Assembly: GCF_001556185.1 (NCBI RefSeq)
Contig: NZ_LSIJ01000003.1
Location: forward strand, 1-64,000
Direction of reading: 5' to 3'
Source of the DNA: Sphingomonas sp. CCH10-B3
GTDB taxonomy: Bacteria > Pseudomonadota > Alphaproteobacteria > Sphingomonadales > Sphingomonadaceae
DNA: 64,000 nt
The translations under genes were made by a program, and so were the position numbers. Positions 25,734 through 34,440 of the stretch are shown piece after piece; the first letter of the stretch is position 1, and each line of letters opens with the position of its first letter. Under the pieces are notes generated by a model, which was not told the DNA's origin, did not search any database, and was given only the letters and a program-made list of their open reading frames with translations.

Positions 25734-27027
25734 CGGCCTGCCGCTTGAGCAACACGCCCGCCCGCCAATAGTGAAAGATCGCCCAGGGCGTCAGCAGGCT
25801 CGCGCTCAGCATGGCATAGCGCAGCGATTCGGCGCCGAAGCTCGGCTTGTAGAGGTCGCTCAGGATCCCGGTAATGCTCGGCCCCGCTCCCAGCCCGATC
25901 AGATTGATGACCAGCAGCGTAATTGCTGCCCAAACCGCACGCATCCGCGTCGGCGCAAGGCCCTGGATCAGCGCGAAACTCGGCCCGAGATAGCTCGATG
26001 CGAGCAGATACGAAAGCATCACTGACGCAAAGGCCGTGGTGACATCAGAGGACAGGTAGAACAGCGCGGTGAACGGCAAGGCAGCAAATTTGAGTGCGGC
26101 GACGAACCATGCCTGGACGTGCAACCCATGGCGCCGTCCAAGCGAATCGGCGATCCGCCCGCCGACGATCCCGCCGAATGCCCCGATCAGCGCGACCGCC
26201 GGCGCATAGTAGAGCGACACTTGGGTCAGCGTCATGCCGAACGAGCGCTGGAGATAGGATGGTCCGAAATTGGCGGTTGCATAGCCGACCAGTGACGTGA
26301 TCGTCACCGCCATGATCAGGTGGATCGCCGGGGCACTGGCTGCAAGACTCTTCAGACCGTCGCTGAGCGACGGCAGCGGAGCCGGGTTCTGCGGAACGCC
26401 GCCAGGGTCCGACAGGCCGCGCCGCGGCTCGACCATCACCAGCCGGACGAAAACCGCCAGCAGAATCCCCGGCAGGCCAACCGCTGCCATCGCCCAACGC
26501 CAGCCATAAGCCTCGGCGATCAGCCCGCCGATGATCGCGCCAAAGCCGCCGCCGAGCACCACGCCGGTCGAATAAATGCCCATTGCCCCCGCGCGCTTTT
26601 CGGGCGGATAGAGATCGGCGATGATCGAATGCGACGGCGGGCTCGATTCCGCTTCCCCCACGCCGACCCCGATCCGGTAGATCAGCAATTGGGTGAAATT
26701 GGCGGCCGTCCCGCACAGCGCGGTCATCGCGCTCCACAAGGTCAACGCCACGGCGATGATGTCACGGCGGCTCGTCCGGTCGGCCAGCCACGCCACCGGA
26801 ATACCAAGCGTCGCATAGAAAACCGCAAAGGCTAGGCCGGACAGCAGCCCGAGCTGCGTGTCGTTGAGCTGAAGGTCGGCCTTGATCGCCTCGAGCAGGA
26901 TCGACAAAATATATCGATCCATGAAGCTGAAGAAATAGACGAGCGTCAGCAGCGCCAGCGTCCATCCGCGCAGCCGAAGCGCGCGCTCATCGGCGATGCT
27001 TTGCGGATCTACGGCGGTGGTGGCCAT
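25723..27027 (-). CDS. MFS transporter (spinster-like family)
   Basis: Twelve-helix inner-membrane secondary transporter, 434 residues. The N-terminal YFFSFMDRYILSILLEAI and loop DTQLGLLSGLAFAVFYATLGIPVAWLADR with the A-motif region are typical of the spinster-type MFS group that is common in sphingomonads next to TonB-dependent receptors and CoA-pathway genes. A second motif GVGVGEAESSPPSHSIIADLYPPEKRAGAMGIYS matches. GGAG seven bases before the ATG sets the start. It follows the large TonB receptor gene on the same strand but a strong terminator-like hairpin stands between them. Likely carries the same substrate across the inner membrane that the receptor brings across the outer; substrate unknown. 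Confidence 0.9.
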   Translation of the reverse strand: MATTAVDPQSIADERALRLRGWTLALLTLVYFFSFMDRYILSILLEAIKADLQLNDTQLGLLSGLAFAVFYATLGIPVAWLADRTSRRDIIAVALTLWSAMTALCGTAANFTQLLIYRIGVGVGEAESSPPSHSIIADLYPPEKRAGAMGIYSTGVVLGGGFGAIIGGLIAEAYGWRWAMAAVGLPGILLAVFVRLVMVEPRRGLSDPGGVPQNPAPLPSLSDGLKSLAASAPAIHLIMAVTITSLVGYATANFGPSYLQRSFGMTLTQVSLYYAPAVALIGAFGGIVGGRIADSLGRRHGLHVQAWFVAALKFAALPFTALFYLSSDVTTAFASVMLSYLLASSYLGPSFALIQGLAPTRMRAVWAAITLLVINLIGLGAGPSITGILSDLYKPSFGAESLRYAMLSASLLTPWAIFHYWRAGVLLKRQAAKG

Positions 27028-27050
27028 GCAGAAACTCCGGAGTACGCGAC

Positions 27051-27086
27051 AAAAAAAACCGCCGTCCGGGAATGCCGGACGGCGGG
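27051..27086 (-). terminator. Rho-independent terminator
   Basis: On the minus strand CCGCCGTCCGG and CCGGACGGCGG form an 11-bp GC-rich stem with a short loop, followed by eight T residues. It lies just after the TonB receptor stop codon and ends only 24 bases before the ATG of the downstream MFS gene. Confidence 0.88.
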
Positions 27087-27111
27087 TCGATCAGATTAGC
27101 GGCACCACTGG

Positions 27112-30100
27112 TCAGAACCGCTGGGTGATGCCGAACTTCGCATTGAAGCCGAGCGGCGACGCCGTGAACGGATCATAGTTGAAATCAAGCCGCGCAAACG
27201 GTGGCTGCTGGTCAAGGATGTTCAGCGCCGACAGCGAGATCGTCGTGTTGGTCTTCAGGTTTACGCGATAGGTGAAATCAAGCGTCGTGAACGCACCGAT
27301 GTTCTGCCCGCTGGTCACCGAAGCGCCGGCCAACGCCCCGGTATTGGGGCCGAAGACAGCCGCGGTACGCTGATCGCGGTAGCCGTCGATGTAGTTCACT
27401 TGGAACCGGGCCTGGTGGATGCCCAGATCGCCCTGAAGGAACAAATTGCCCTTCAGCGCCGGCAACGGATAGGCACTGGTCTGGAAGTTGAGCAGGCCGA
27501 CCGCGTTGAAGGCAGGCTGAACCACCACCCCGGCAACGGTAAAATCACGGATATTGTAGTCCATGACATAGGTGCCGGTGCCGCCGAACACCACTTTGGC
27601 CTGGCCCAAGTCAAACTTATACTGCGCCTGGAAATCGATGCCCTGCGTCGTCACATTCGCACTGTTGACGAGGTTGGTGCGCAGCCGCTGCACGTTGCCG
27701 ATGCCGCAACCCACCGCCGTAAAGGTAAAGCGCGCCTGCAACTGGGCAAACGCCGGATTACCGCAATTGGCATTGCCCGTGGCGCCGAACAATGCCGAGA
27801 CAATCCCCTGCACCGGCTCGGCTTCGATCGGCCCGGCGAGTTCGTAACGCCAATAATCGACGCTGGCATTGAAGCCGCCGAAATTCACGATCACGCCGCC
27901 GCTGTAGGTGGTCGTCGTCTCGGGGCGCAGGTCATTGTTGCCCAGAATGTCGATGGCCCGGAACGACGTACCGATGACCTGAAGCGACGTCACCTGACCG
28001 TCCAGATTCTGCGGCGCCGGGCCGCGGAACGTGGTGCCGGCGCCGCCGCGGAACGCCAGCCAGCTCAGGGCCTGCCACCGCACGCGGCCTTGCGGATTGA
28101 AGGTCGACCCGGTCCGGCCGCCGTAATCTTCGAAACGCGCCGAAAAGCCCAGATTCAGTGTATCGGTGACCGGCGCCTGAAGCTCGCCGAAGATCGCATA
28201 GACGTTTCCGGTGATGATCCGGTTGCGGTTGGTACCAAGGAAGCCAAGCGCGCCGGTCTGCTGCGCGCAGATCGCATCCGGCGTCAACGCCGACCCCGGG
28301 CATGGATTGACGGCCAGATTGGCATCGGCGTTGTAGCGGATCGCATAGCGATCAGCGCGATACTGGCCACCGAAGGCGAACGACACCTCGCCGCCCGGCA
28401 GACGGATGCCCGTCCGGCCGCTCAGCACCATGTCGGCAACGATCAGCTGGGTGTCGGTGTCGCTGCGTGTCGTCCGGAAGAAATTGTCGATCGTCGCCAG
28501 ATCGTTGATGATGCCGGCGCCCGGGGTCAGGTTTGCCCCGGCGGGATTACGCGTGCCGGCGAAATTGGGGTTGGTCTGCCCAGTCACGGGATTGCGCGCA
28601 ACGGCGGTCGAGAAGGGGTTGAAATAGGTGCAGCCATTGGTGCCGGCGATCGCGGCCAACTGCGCCTGCGTCAGGCCGGCGCGCGACTGCGGCGAGGCAA
28701 AAGCGCAATTCGGCCCGCCGAAACCGGCTAGCGCGTTCTGGAGCAAGTCGCCGAAGGTGTCAGTGCCCTCGATGCCACGGCGATAAGCCGAATAAGTGAA
28801 CCCGGTGTCGAGTGTCAGCGCGTCGGTGATTTTCAGCGACGTTTCAGCCGTGAAGCGGATCGATTCCGATTGGCGCTGGCTGAACGCCGAGTTGCGATCA
28901 TTGCCGGGCTGGGTGAACAGCGGGTTGCCACCCAGCACGAACGGCCGGAACAGGACCGGGAATGCAAGTGCGGGCGCGAGCGGCGCGCCTGCCGCGTTGA
29001 CCACGCAGCCCGATGCAGCCCCATAGGTCGCGCAGTAATCGCGCAGCGCCGGGGCGTAGGTCGGCACAGCAAAAATGCCCGCCCCGCCTGCCTGCGCCAG
29101 CGTCGTGATCCCGCCCGCCGGGATCGTCGTGAGCGGCGATGCGGCATAGCCCGAAGGCGGCAGCGTCGGCAGATAGCTCGGCGAGGTCGTGATCCGGGTC
29201 GACGACGTGCCGTAAAGCGCCGTCACGCGGAAGGTGAGTCGATCAGTCAGGTCGATCTTGGATTCCAGATAGGCCTGAATGCGATCTTCGGGTTCGACAA
29301 GGTTGTCGAACTGGCCGAAATTGGTGAAGCAGCGATCGGTGGTCGACCCCGGCAAGCTGCGAAAACCGCCGAGCGCCTCGCAACCGAGGTCGCGCACGAA
29401 GTTGGTCGTTCCACCGAAACCAAAGTTGCCCGGGTTACCGCCGCCCGAATAGCCGCCCTGCGGGTTGTTGGGATAGGGCTGGACCGTAAAGGCGCGGTCG
29501 GTGGTGCGCAGTTCGGAACGGTGCTGGTAACCGATCGATGCGAACACCTGGAAGCCATCCTGATGATGGCCAAAGCTGAGTGCACCGGTGTAGTCGCCGT
29601 CCGATCCGCGGATGTAACGGTAGTCGCCCGAGGCTTGAAAGCCCTTCTGCTCCGATCGCGTGATGAAATTGACCACGCCCGCGATCGCATCCGAACCATA
29701 AGTCGCGGCGGCACCGTCCTTCAGGATTTCCACCCGGCCGACCGCGCTTTGCGGCAGCAGGTTGATGTCGACGACCGGAACGCCGGTCCCCGCGAATACC
29801 ACGCGCTTGCCGTTCAGCAACACCAGCGTGCGCTGCGGCCCAAGCCCGCGCAGGTTGACCGAGGCGACGCCTTCCGATCCCTGCGCGCGCGCGTCGAACT
29901 GGTTCGCGTCACCGATGACACCGTTCGAGGTCGGCAGGTTCTTGAGCAGATCGAGTGCCGTCGGGCTACCCTGGCGCGCCAGTTCCTCGCCCGAAATCAC
30001 ATCGACCGGCAGCGAAGCGTCCTCGGGGGTGCCGCGGATCAGCGAGCCGGTGACAACGACTTCGGGGATCGCCTGATTGTCGTCATCCTGAGCGGCAGGC

Positions 30101-30195
30101 GGGGTCGCCGGTGCGGTCTGCGCACTGGCGGGCATCGCGAGCGCGAGCGCAAGGACGGGCGCAGCACAGGCAGCGAGCAGGGTGATTTTCGGCAT
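27112..30195 (-). CDS. TonB-dependent outer-membrane receptor
   Basis: 1027-residue β-barrel receptor. Signal peptide about 1-25 (ending PASAQ), plug domain starting near EVVVTGSLIRGTPEDASLPVDVIS, with GDANQFDARAQGSEGVASVNLRGLG and the RVEILKDGAAATYGSDAIAGVVNF segment typical of the sphingomonad-enriched long TonB receptors. The barrel follows with many aromatic strands and ends with a terminal Phe (KFGITQRF) for BAM recognition. Such receptors import substrates larger than porins allow; this one has no siderophore or B12 signature that I recognise. Its promoter with a strong upstream dyad is listed separately. It precedes the MFS gene on the same strand. Confidence 0.93.
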   Translation of the reverse strand: MPKITLLAACAAPVLALALAMPASAQTAPATPPAAQDDDNQAIPEVVVTGSLIRGTPEDASLPVDVISGEELARQGSPTALDLLKNLPTSNGVIGDANQFDARAQGSEGVASVNLRGLGPQRTLVLLNGKRVVFAGTGVPVVDINLLPQSAVGRVEILKDGAAATYGSDAIAGVVNFITRSEQKGFQASGDYRYIRGSDGDYTGALSFGHHQDGFQVFASIGYQHRSELRTTDRAFTVQPYPNNPQGGYSGGGNPGNFGFGGTTNFVRDLGCEALGGFRSLPGSTTDRCFTNFGQFDNLVEPEDRIQAYLESKIDLTDRLTFRVTALYGTSSTRITTSPSYLPTLPPSGYAASPLTTIPAGGITTLAQAGGAGIFAVPTYAPALRDYCATYGAASGCVVNAAGAPLAPALAFPVLFRPFVLGGNPLFTQPGNDRNSAFSQRQSESIRFTAETSLKITDALTLDTGFTYSAYRRGIEGTDTFGDLLQNALAGFGGPNCAFASPQSRAGLTQAQLAAIAGTNGCTYFNPFSTAVARNPVTGQTNPNFAGTRNPAGANLTPGAGIINDLATIDNFFRTTRSDTDTQLIVADMVLSGRTGIRLPGGEVSFAFGGQYRADRYAIRYNADANLAVNPCPGSALTPDAICAQQTGALGFLGTNRNRIITGNVYAIFGELQAPVTDTLNLGFSARFEDYGGRTGSTFNPQGRVRWQALSWLAFRGGAGTTFRGPAPQNLDGQVTSLQVIGTSFRAIDILGNNDLRPETTTTYSGGVIVNFGGFNASVDYWRYELAGPIEAEPVQGIVSALFGATGNANCGNPAFAQLQARFTFTAVGCGIGNVQRLRTNLVNSANVTTQGIDFQAQYKFDLGQAKVVFGGTGTYVMDYNIRDFTVAGVVVQPAFNAVGLLNFQTSAYPLPALKGNLFLQGDLGIHQARFQVNYIDGYRDQRTAAVFGPNTGALAGASVTSGQNIGAFTTLDFTYRVNLKTNTTISLSALNILDQQPPFARLDFNYDPFTASPLGFNAKFGITQRF

Positions 30196-30246
30196 CTCTC
30201 TCTCCCAGAAGGTCGGAATTCTTCAGCATCCCGTACCGTAAACTCG

Positions 30247-30326
30247 AATAGACATAGCCACGCGGGCGTCGTCAAGCGAAAGAAGCGTTGCGCTATGCCA
30301 CCTTTTGCGCGGCTGTTGCGCAAAAG
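30247..30326 (-). promoter_or_regulatory. promoter of TonB receptor with upstream perfect dyad
   Basis: Minus-strand -35 TTGACG (30275-30270), 17-base spacer, -10 TCTATT (30252-30247); predicted start near 30240 gives a leader of about 45 bases. Twenty-six bases upstream of the -35 is a perfect 9-bp inverted repeat, CTTTTGCGC-N7-GCGCAAAAG (30302-30326). That location suits an activator. Confidence 0.6.
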
Positions 30327-30413
30327 TCATAATCCGGCAGCGCCGACGGGCCACCAATCCGCATATTTTAAAGGCTGTCCCGACGACGCAGCGCGACGCC
30401 GGGACCGAACCGC

Positions 30414-31478
30414 TCAATAGCCGTTGAGGCGCGCGAAGCGTTCGCGGTGGTAGGAGGCACTGCCCCACATCGTCTCCAGCACGGCCGCGCGCTTGATGTA
30501 GAAGCCGGCGTCATATTCGTCAGTCATGCCGATGCCGCCGTGCAACTGGATCATTTCGCGGCTGACGAGGCGCGACGTTTCGCTCGCGACCGCCTTGGCA
30601 AGGCTCACGGCCTGATCAACGTCCGAGCGGCCGCTGTCGATTGCCTCAAGCGCGCCTTCGACCACCGATCGCATCAGTTCGAGCTCGGTGAACATCTTGG
30701 CCATGCGGTGCTGCAGCGCCTGGAAGGTCGACAGTACCTGCCCGAACTGGACGCGGGTCTTGAGGTAATCATTGGTCGTCTCGAACGCCTGCACCGCCAG
30801 CCCGAGCATTTCGGCGCAAGTCGCCGCCGTCGCGCGGTCGATGATCGCTTGCGTACCAACGTCAAGCTTGGTCGCGGGCGCGCTGTCGAAGCGGACTTCG
30901 GCATGGCTGCGGGCATCGGCCATCTTGCGCGTCGAGCGCGTCACGCCGCCGAGGGCTGCATCGACGAGATACAGGCCATCGGTTGCCGACACCACGAACA
31001 GCGCGGCGCTGTCGCCTTCCGCCACGAACGCCTTGGTGCCGGTGAGCTTGCCGTCGGTGACGCTGGTCGTGACCTTGGCCGGATCATGGTTGGGACCTTC
31101 GTCGATCGCGAGCGCGGCGACGATCTCGCCGGCGGCGATCCTCGGCAGCCATTTGGCCTTGTCCTCGGCCGATCCGCCCATCACGATCGCGCTTGCAGCC
31201 GCCGAGGTCGCCGCGAGCGGCGATGCTGCCAGATTGCGCCCGAGCTGCTCGAGTACCAGTCCGAGCGACAGATAACCAAATGCGGTGCCGCCAAATTCTT
31301 CGGGGATAACGATGCCGGCGAGACCCATTTCGGCCATCTTCGCCCAGGCGCCAGTGTCATAGCCCTCGGCGGGGGCGGCATTGCGCATCTGGCGGAACGC
31401 GGACACGGGCGATTCATTGTCGGCCCATTCGCGCACCATGTCGCGCAGCATCGTCTGTTCTTCGTTCAGTGCAGCCAT
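30414..31478 (-). CDS. acyl-CoA dehydrogenase, smaller partner
   Basis: 354 residues. Acidic helical N-terminus (LNEEQTMLRDMVREWADN), middle domain, LKTRVQFGQVLSTFQALQHRMAKM, and QLHGGIGMTDEYDAGFYIKRAAVLE close to the end. Like the protein at 12628, it stops before the usual C-terminal FAD/catalytic segment, which marks it as the short partner of a heteromeric acyl-CoA dehydrogenase. Its gene follows the larger partner (31603-32820) on the same strand. I start at the ATG with GGGAGAG seven bases upstream; a longer frame from 31592 runs through an intergenic repeat. Likely acts on the substrate imported by the neighbouring receptor; not proven. Confidence 0.87.
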   Translation of the reverse strand: MAALNEEQTMLRDMVREWADNESPVSAFRQMRNAAPAEGYDTGAWAKMAEMGLAGIVIPEEFGGTAFGYLSLGLVLEQLGRNLAASPLAATSAAASAIVMGGSAEDKAKWLPRIAAGEIVAALAIDEGPNHDPAKVTTSVTDGKLTGTKAFVAEGDSAALFVVSATDGLYLVDAALGGVTRSTRKMADARSHAEVRFDSAPATKLDVGTQAIIDRATAATCAEMLGLAVQAFETTNDYLKTRVQFGQVLSTFQALQHRMAKMFTELELMRSVVEGALEAIDSGRSDVDQAVSLAKAVASETSRLVSREMIQLHGGIGMTDEYDAGFYIKRAAVLETMWGSASYHRERFARLNGY

Positions 31479-31485
31479 GTCAGTC

Positions 31486-31590
31486 TCTCCCTCTCCCCTT
31501 GGGGAGAGGGTCGGGGAGAGGGGGAGCCACGCAGGACTCCGCCTCGATCCGCCCCCCTCACCCGACCCTCTCCGCGATAGGGAGTGGGCC
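31486..31590. repeat. intergenic palindromic repeat, CCCTCTCCCC family
   Basis: Left half CCCTCTCCCC-TT-GGGGAGAGGG is a complete hairpin; right half has CCCTCACCCGACCCTCTCCGCGATAGGGAG, partly decayed. It separates two acyl-CoA dehydrogenase genes just as the element at 12478 does, and supplies the purine-rich leader of the gene at 30414-31478. Confidence 0.65.
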
Positions 31591-31602
31591 AAGGGGTTGT
31601 TG

Positions 31603-32820
31603 TCATTGGTGATCGAGCATCCCGAGGATGCGCTTGGCGATCACATTGTTCTGGATTTCGGTCGAGCCGCCATAGATCGACACCGCCTTGCCCCACAGCC
31701 AGGTGCGGGTCTGCGCGAGTTCGGTTTCGGTGAAGCCTTCGCCTTCCCAGCCCAGCCCGGCCATGCCCATGATCTCGACCGACAGCTCGGCGCGGTCCTG
31801 CGTCAGGCGCGCGCCGACGTTCTTCATGATGCTGGTCGCCGCCGACGGCCCTTGATTGGACTTCGCTTCCATCGCCGCGCGGCGCAGCGTGAGCATGAAC
31901 GCGCGCTGGTCCATCTCATGCTTGACGATGCGCATCCGCAGATCGCTGTCAGCGACCTTGCCGTCATCGTTCGCGCCGCGATATTCCTTGGCAAGCTGGC
32001 TCAGTGGCTTGCCTGCGAACAGGCGCGAGGCGCCACCGCCGCCGCCCGACAGCGAATTGCGCTCGTGCTGGAGCAGGCGCGTGCCGATTTCCCAGCCCTG
32101 CCCTTCGCGGCCGACCAGATTGCCCTTGGGCACCTTCACATTGGTGAAGAAGGTTTCGCAGAAGGGCGACTGGCCGCTGATCATGCGAATGGGCTTCACC
32201 TCGACACCCGGCGAGGTCATGTCGATCAGCAGGAAGCTGATGCCGCCGTGCTTCTGGCTCTTGTCGGTCCGGACGAGGGCAAAGCATTTGTCGGCCCATT
32301 GGCCGCCGCTCGTCCAGGTCTTCTGGCCGTTGACGAGATAATGGTCGCCCATGTCCTCGGCGAACGTCTGCAGCGAGGCGAGGTCGGACCCGGCGCCCGG
32401 CTCCGAATAGCCCTGGCACCAGCGCACTTCATTCTTGGCGATCGCGGGAATGTGTTCGAGCTTCTGCTCCTCGCTGCCATATTCGAGCAGCGTCGGGCCG
32501 AACATCATCACGCCCATGCCGCCGATCGGGTTCCACGCGCCGATCCGGCCCATTTCCTCCTGCAGCACGCGCACCTGATGCCGGTCGAGACCGCCGCCGC
32601 CATAGGCCTTGGGCCAGCTCGGGACGCCCCAACCCTTCTCGCCCATCGCCTTGGTCCAGGCGCGCTCGTCGTCGGTCGGGTCGTGCGGACCTTCGAGCGC
32701 CGACATCGCATTGTCCTTGCCCTTGAGCGACGCCGGGAAATTTTCCGCCAGCCAGGCGCGCGCCTCGGCGCGGAATTCATCGAGCGCGTTCGGTGCGTCG
32801 AGTTCGGGTGCCGTTGCCAT
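31603..32820 (-). CDS. acyl-CoA dehydrogenase, larger partner
   Basis: 405-residue acyl-CoA dehydrogenase. Motifs: CQGYSEPGAGSDLASLQT (about 140-157), YLVNGQKTWTSGGQWAD, FAVSGQ-equivalent region SGQSPFCETFFTNVKVPKGN, and the C-terminal FAD segment SIYGGSTEIQNNVIAKRILG. At the position of the medium-chain YEGT glutamate there is Gly (Y-G-G-S-T), as in many long-chain or steroid-type bacterial members, so the base must be elsewhere or in the partner. Upstream of the small partner gene with a repeat between. First gene of its minus-strand unit; the 243-base gap to the divergent MFS gene should carry both promoters. Confidence 0.9.
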   Translation of the reverse strand: MATAPELDAPNALDEFRAEARAWLAENFPASLKGKDNAMSALEGPHDPTDDERAWTKAMGEKGWGVPSWPKAYGGGGLDRHQVRVLQEEMGRIGAWNPIGGMGVMMFGPTLLEYGSEEQKLEHIPAIAKNEVRWCQGYSEPGAGSDLASLQTFAEDMGDHYLVNGQKTWTSGGQWADKCFALVRTDKSQKHGGISFLLIDMTSPGVEVKPIRMISGQSPFCETFFTNVKVPKGNLVGREGQGWEIGTRLLQHERNSLSGGGGGASRLFAGKPLSQLAKEYRGANDDGKVADSDLRMRIVKHEMDQRAFMLTLRRAAMEAKSNQGPSAATSIMKNVGARLTQDRAELSVEIMGMAGLGWEGEGFTETELAQTRTWLWGKAVSIYGGSTEIQNNVIAKRILGMLDHQ

Positions 32821-33063
32821 TCATCCACTCCCAAAAATCGAATCTGAATATCGGGTATGGAGGGGCATCGCACAGAAAATGTCGGTTTGCAAAGGGGGCC
32901 AATGGTCCGGGGTGGGCTGGTAATGTCGGAAATGCCGTGATAGGTTCTATCTTTGTTCCATGACTGGTGCGGCTCTTCGGTTAATTGGTGGGCACCCCCT
33001 ATGGATGGTCGTGACTTTTGACACTTTTCGCGGGCATCAAGGGCGCGGAAGCAGGGGGCAGCG

Positions 33064-34290
33064 ATGGGGTATGACCGGCGCACCGTCGTCATCGTGTTGG
33101 CGGCAGTGATCATCGATACGATCGGCTTCGGCATCGTGCTGCCGATCCTGCCGGAACTGATCACCCGGCTCGGTCATACCGATCTCGACGAAGCGACGCG
33201 GATTTCGGGCTATCTGCTCGGCATTTATGCGCTGACGCAGTTTTTCGCCTCGCCGCTGCTCGGCAATCTCGGCGACCGGTTCGGGCGGCGACCGGTGCTG
33301 ATCGCCTCGATGCTCGCCTTTGCCGCCGATTATGCGCTGATGGCCTGGGCGCCGACGCTGGCGTGGCTGTTCGTCGGTCGCGCGATCGCGGGCGTGGCGG
33401 GAGCGATCTATGGCCCCGCCAGCGCCGCGCTCGCCGATGTCAGCACGCCCGAGAAGCGATCGACGGTGTTCGGCTGGCTGGGCGCGGCGTTCGGGATCGG
33501 CTTCATCGTCGGCCCGGCGATTGGCGGACTGATCGCGGGATTGGGGCCGCGTGCGCCATTCATCGCCGCCGCGCTGCTCGCGCTGGTGAACGCGATTGCG
33601 ATGATCTTCCTGTTCCCCGAATCGCTCAAGCCCGAACTGCGCCGACCGTTCGACTGGCGCAGCGCCAATGTGATCGGCGCGTTCAAGCCGCTGTTCAAAA
33701 GCGGTGAAGCCGCGCCGCTGCTGATCGCGTGGTTCGTGTGGCAGCTTGCGAGCTTCGTCTATCCGGCGACATGGTCCTTCTGGTGCGCCGCGCGCTGGGG
33801 CTGGGACGCGACTGCGATCGGCTGGTCGCTGACCTTCGTCGGCGCGGTGATGGCGGCGGTGCAATTCTTCCTGACTGGGCGGATCATCGCGCGTATCGGC
33901 GAGCGGCGCGCAGTGGTGGTCGGGCTGGCGAGCGGTGGCGGGGCCTATCTCGCCTATGTTTTCCTGACCGCCGGGTGGCAGTCCTATGTCGTGTTCCTGG
34001 CAAGCGCGCTGTCGTTCCTCGTCTTTCCGGCGATGAACGCACTGCTCTCGCGCCTCGCCGATGCGTCGCACCAAGGGGCGCTACAGGGCGGGATCGGCAG
34101 CATGAACAGCGTGGCGGCGGTGATCGCGCCGCTGATGCTGACACAGGCGCTGGCGGCAGGAGTCGCGCGGGGGCAACCGGGCGCGGCGTTCCTGCTCGCG
34201 GCGGCGCTCGCGGCGGTAGCGCTCGCGATCGTCGTGTGGAAAGTGCTGGGGCGGGTGCCGCCGAAGGAAGCACCGGTGCCGGGGAGTTAG
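33064..34290 (+). CDS. MFS transporter, TetA-like
   Basis: Twelve-helix major facilitator, 408 residues, of the drug:H+ antiporter-1 type. Motif C is present (VVGPAIGG-like: FIVGPAIGGLIAG), motif A in GNLGDRFGRRPVLI, and the opening IVLAAVIIDTIGFGIVLPILPELI is the pattern of Tet(A)-related proteins. Proteins of this kind are frequent core-genome members in alphaproteobacteria, so this is not evidence for tetracycline resistance. It stands alone between a divergent acyl-CoA dehydrogenase gene and a repeat; substrate unknown. AAGCAGGGGG lies upstream of the ATG. Confidence 0.88.
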   Translation: MGYDRRTVVIVLAAVIIDTIGFGIVLPILPELITRLGHTDLDEATRISGYLLGIYALTQFFASPLLGNLGDRFGRRPVLIASMLAFAADYALMAWAPTLAWLFVGRAIAGVAGAIYGPASAALADVSTPEKRSTVFGWLGAAFGIGFIVGPAIGGLIAGLGPRAPFIAAALLALVNAIAMIFLFPESLKPELRRPFDWRSANVIGAFKPLFKSGEAAPLLIAWFVWQLASFVYPATWSFWCAARWGWDATAIGWSLTFVGAVMAAVQFFLTGRIIARIGERRAVVVGLASGGGAYLAYVFLTAGWQSYVVFLASALSFLVFPAMNALLSRLADASHQGALQGGIGSMNSVAAVIAPLMLTQALAAGVARGQPGAAFLLAAALAAVALAIVVWKVLGRVPPKEAPVPGS

Positions 34291-34317
34291 TTCGGTTTTG
34301 GCCCCCGCCATCCCCTC

Positions 34318-34415
34318 CCCGTTTGCCCTGAGCTTGTCGAAGGGCCGTTCTTCTGTCGCCAGCCGATCAGAGAAGAAAGACGGTGCTTCGACGAGCCCAG
34401 CACGACCGGATCAGA
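34318..34415. repeat. long imperfect palindrome, TCGNNCTGAGCT family, copy 2
   Basis: Left arm GCCCTGAGCTTGTCGAAG, then TTCTTCT / AGAAGAA as an inner stem, then right arm GCTTCGACGAGCCCAGCACGA. Same layout and orientation of arms as copy 1 at 19779-19865. Lies between convergent MFS and SDR genes and could serve as a bidirectional transcription stop. Confidence 0.7.
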
Positions 34416-34440
34416 GTTGATTCCTTCGAATCGAAACTTC

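Noticed and set aside
28870-30420. 516-codon plus-strand frame opposite the TonB receptor
   Set aside because: Covers the receptor's plug and promoter in antisense; no recognisable domain and no ribosome binding site.
33064-34290. Tetracycline resistance determinant
   Set aside because: The transporter has TetA-like motifs, but such proteins are common chromosomal members in alphaproteobacteria and there is no divergent TetR or mobile context.
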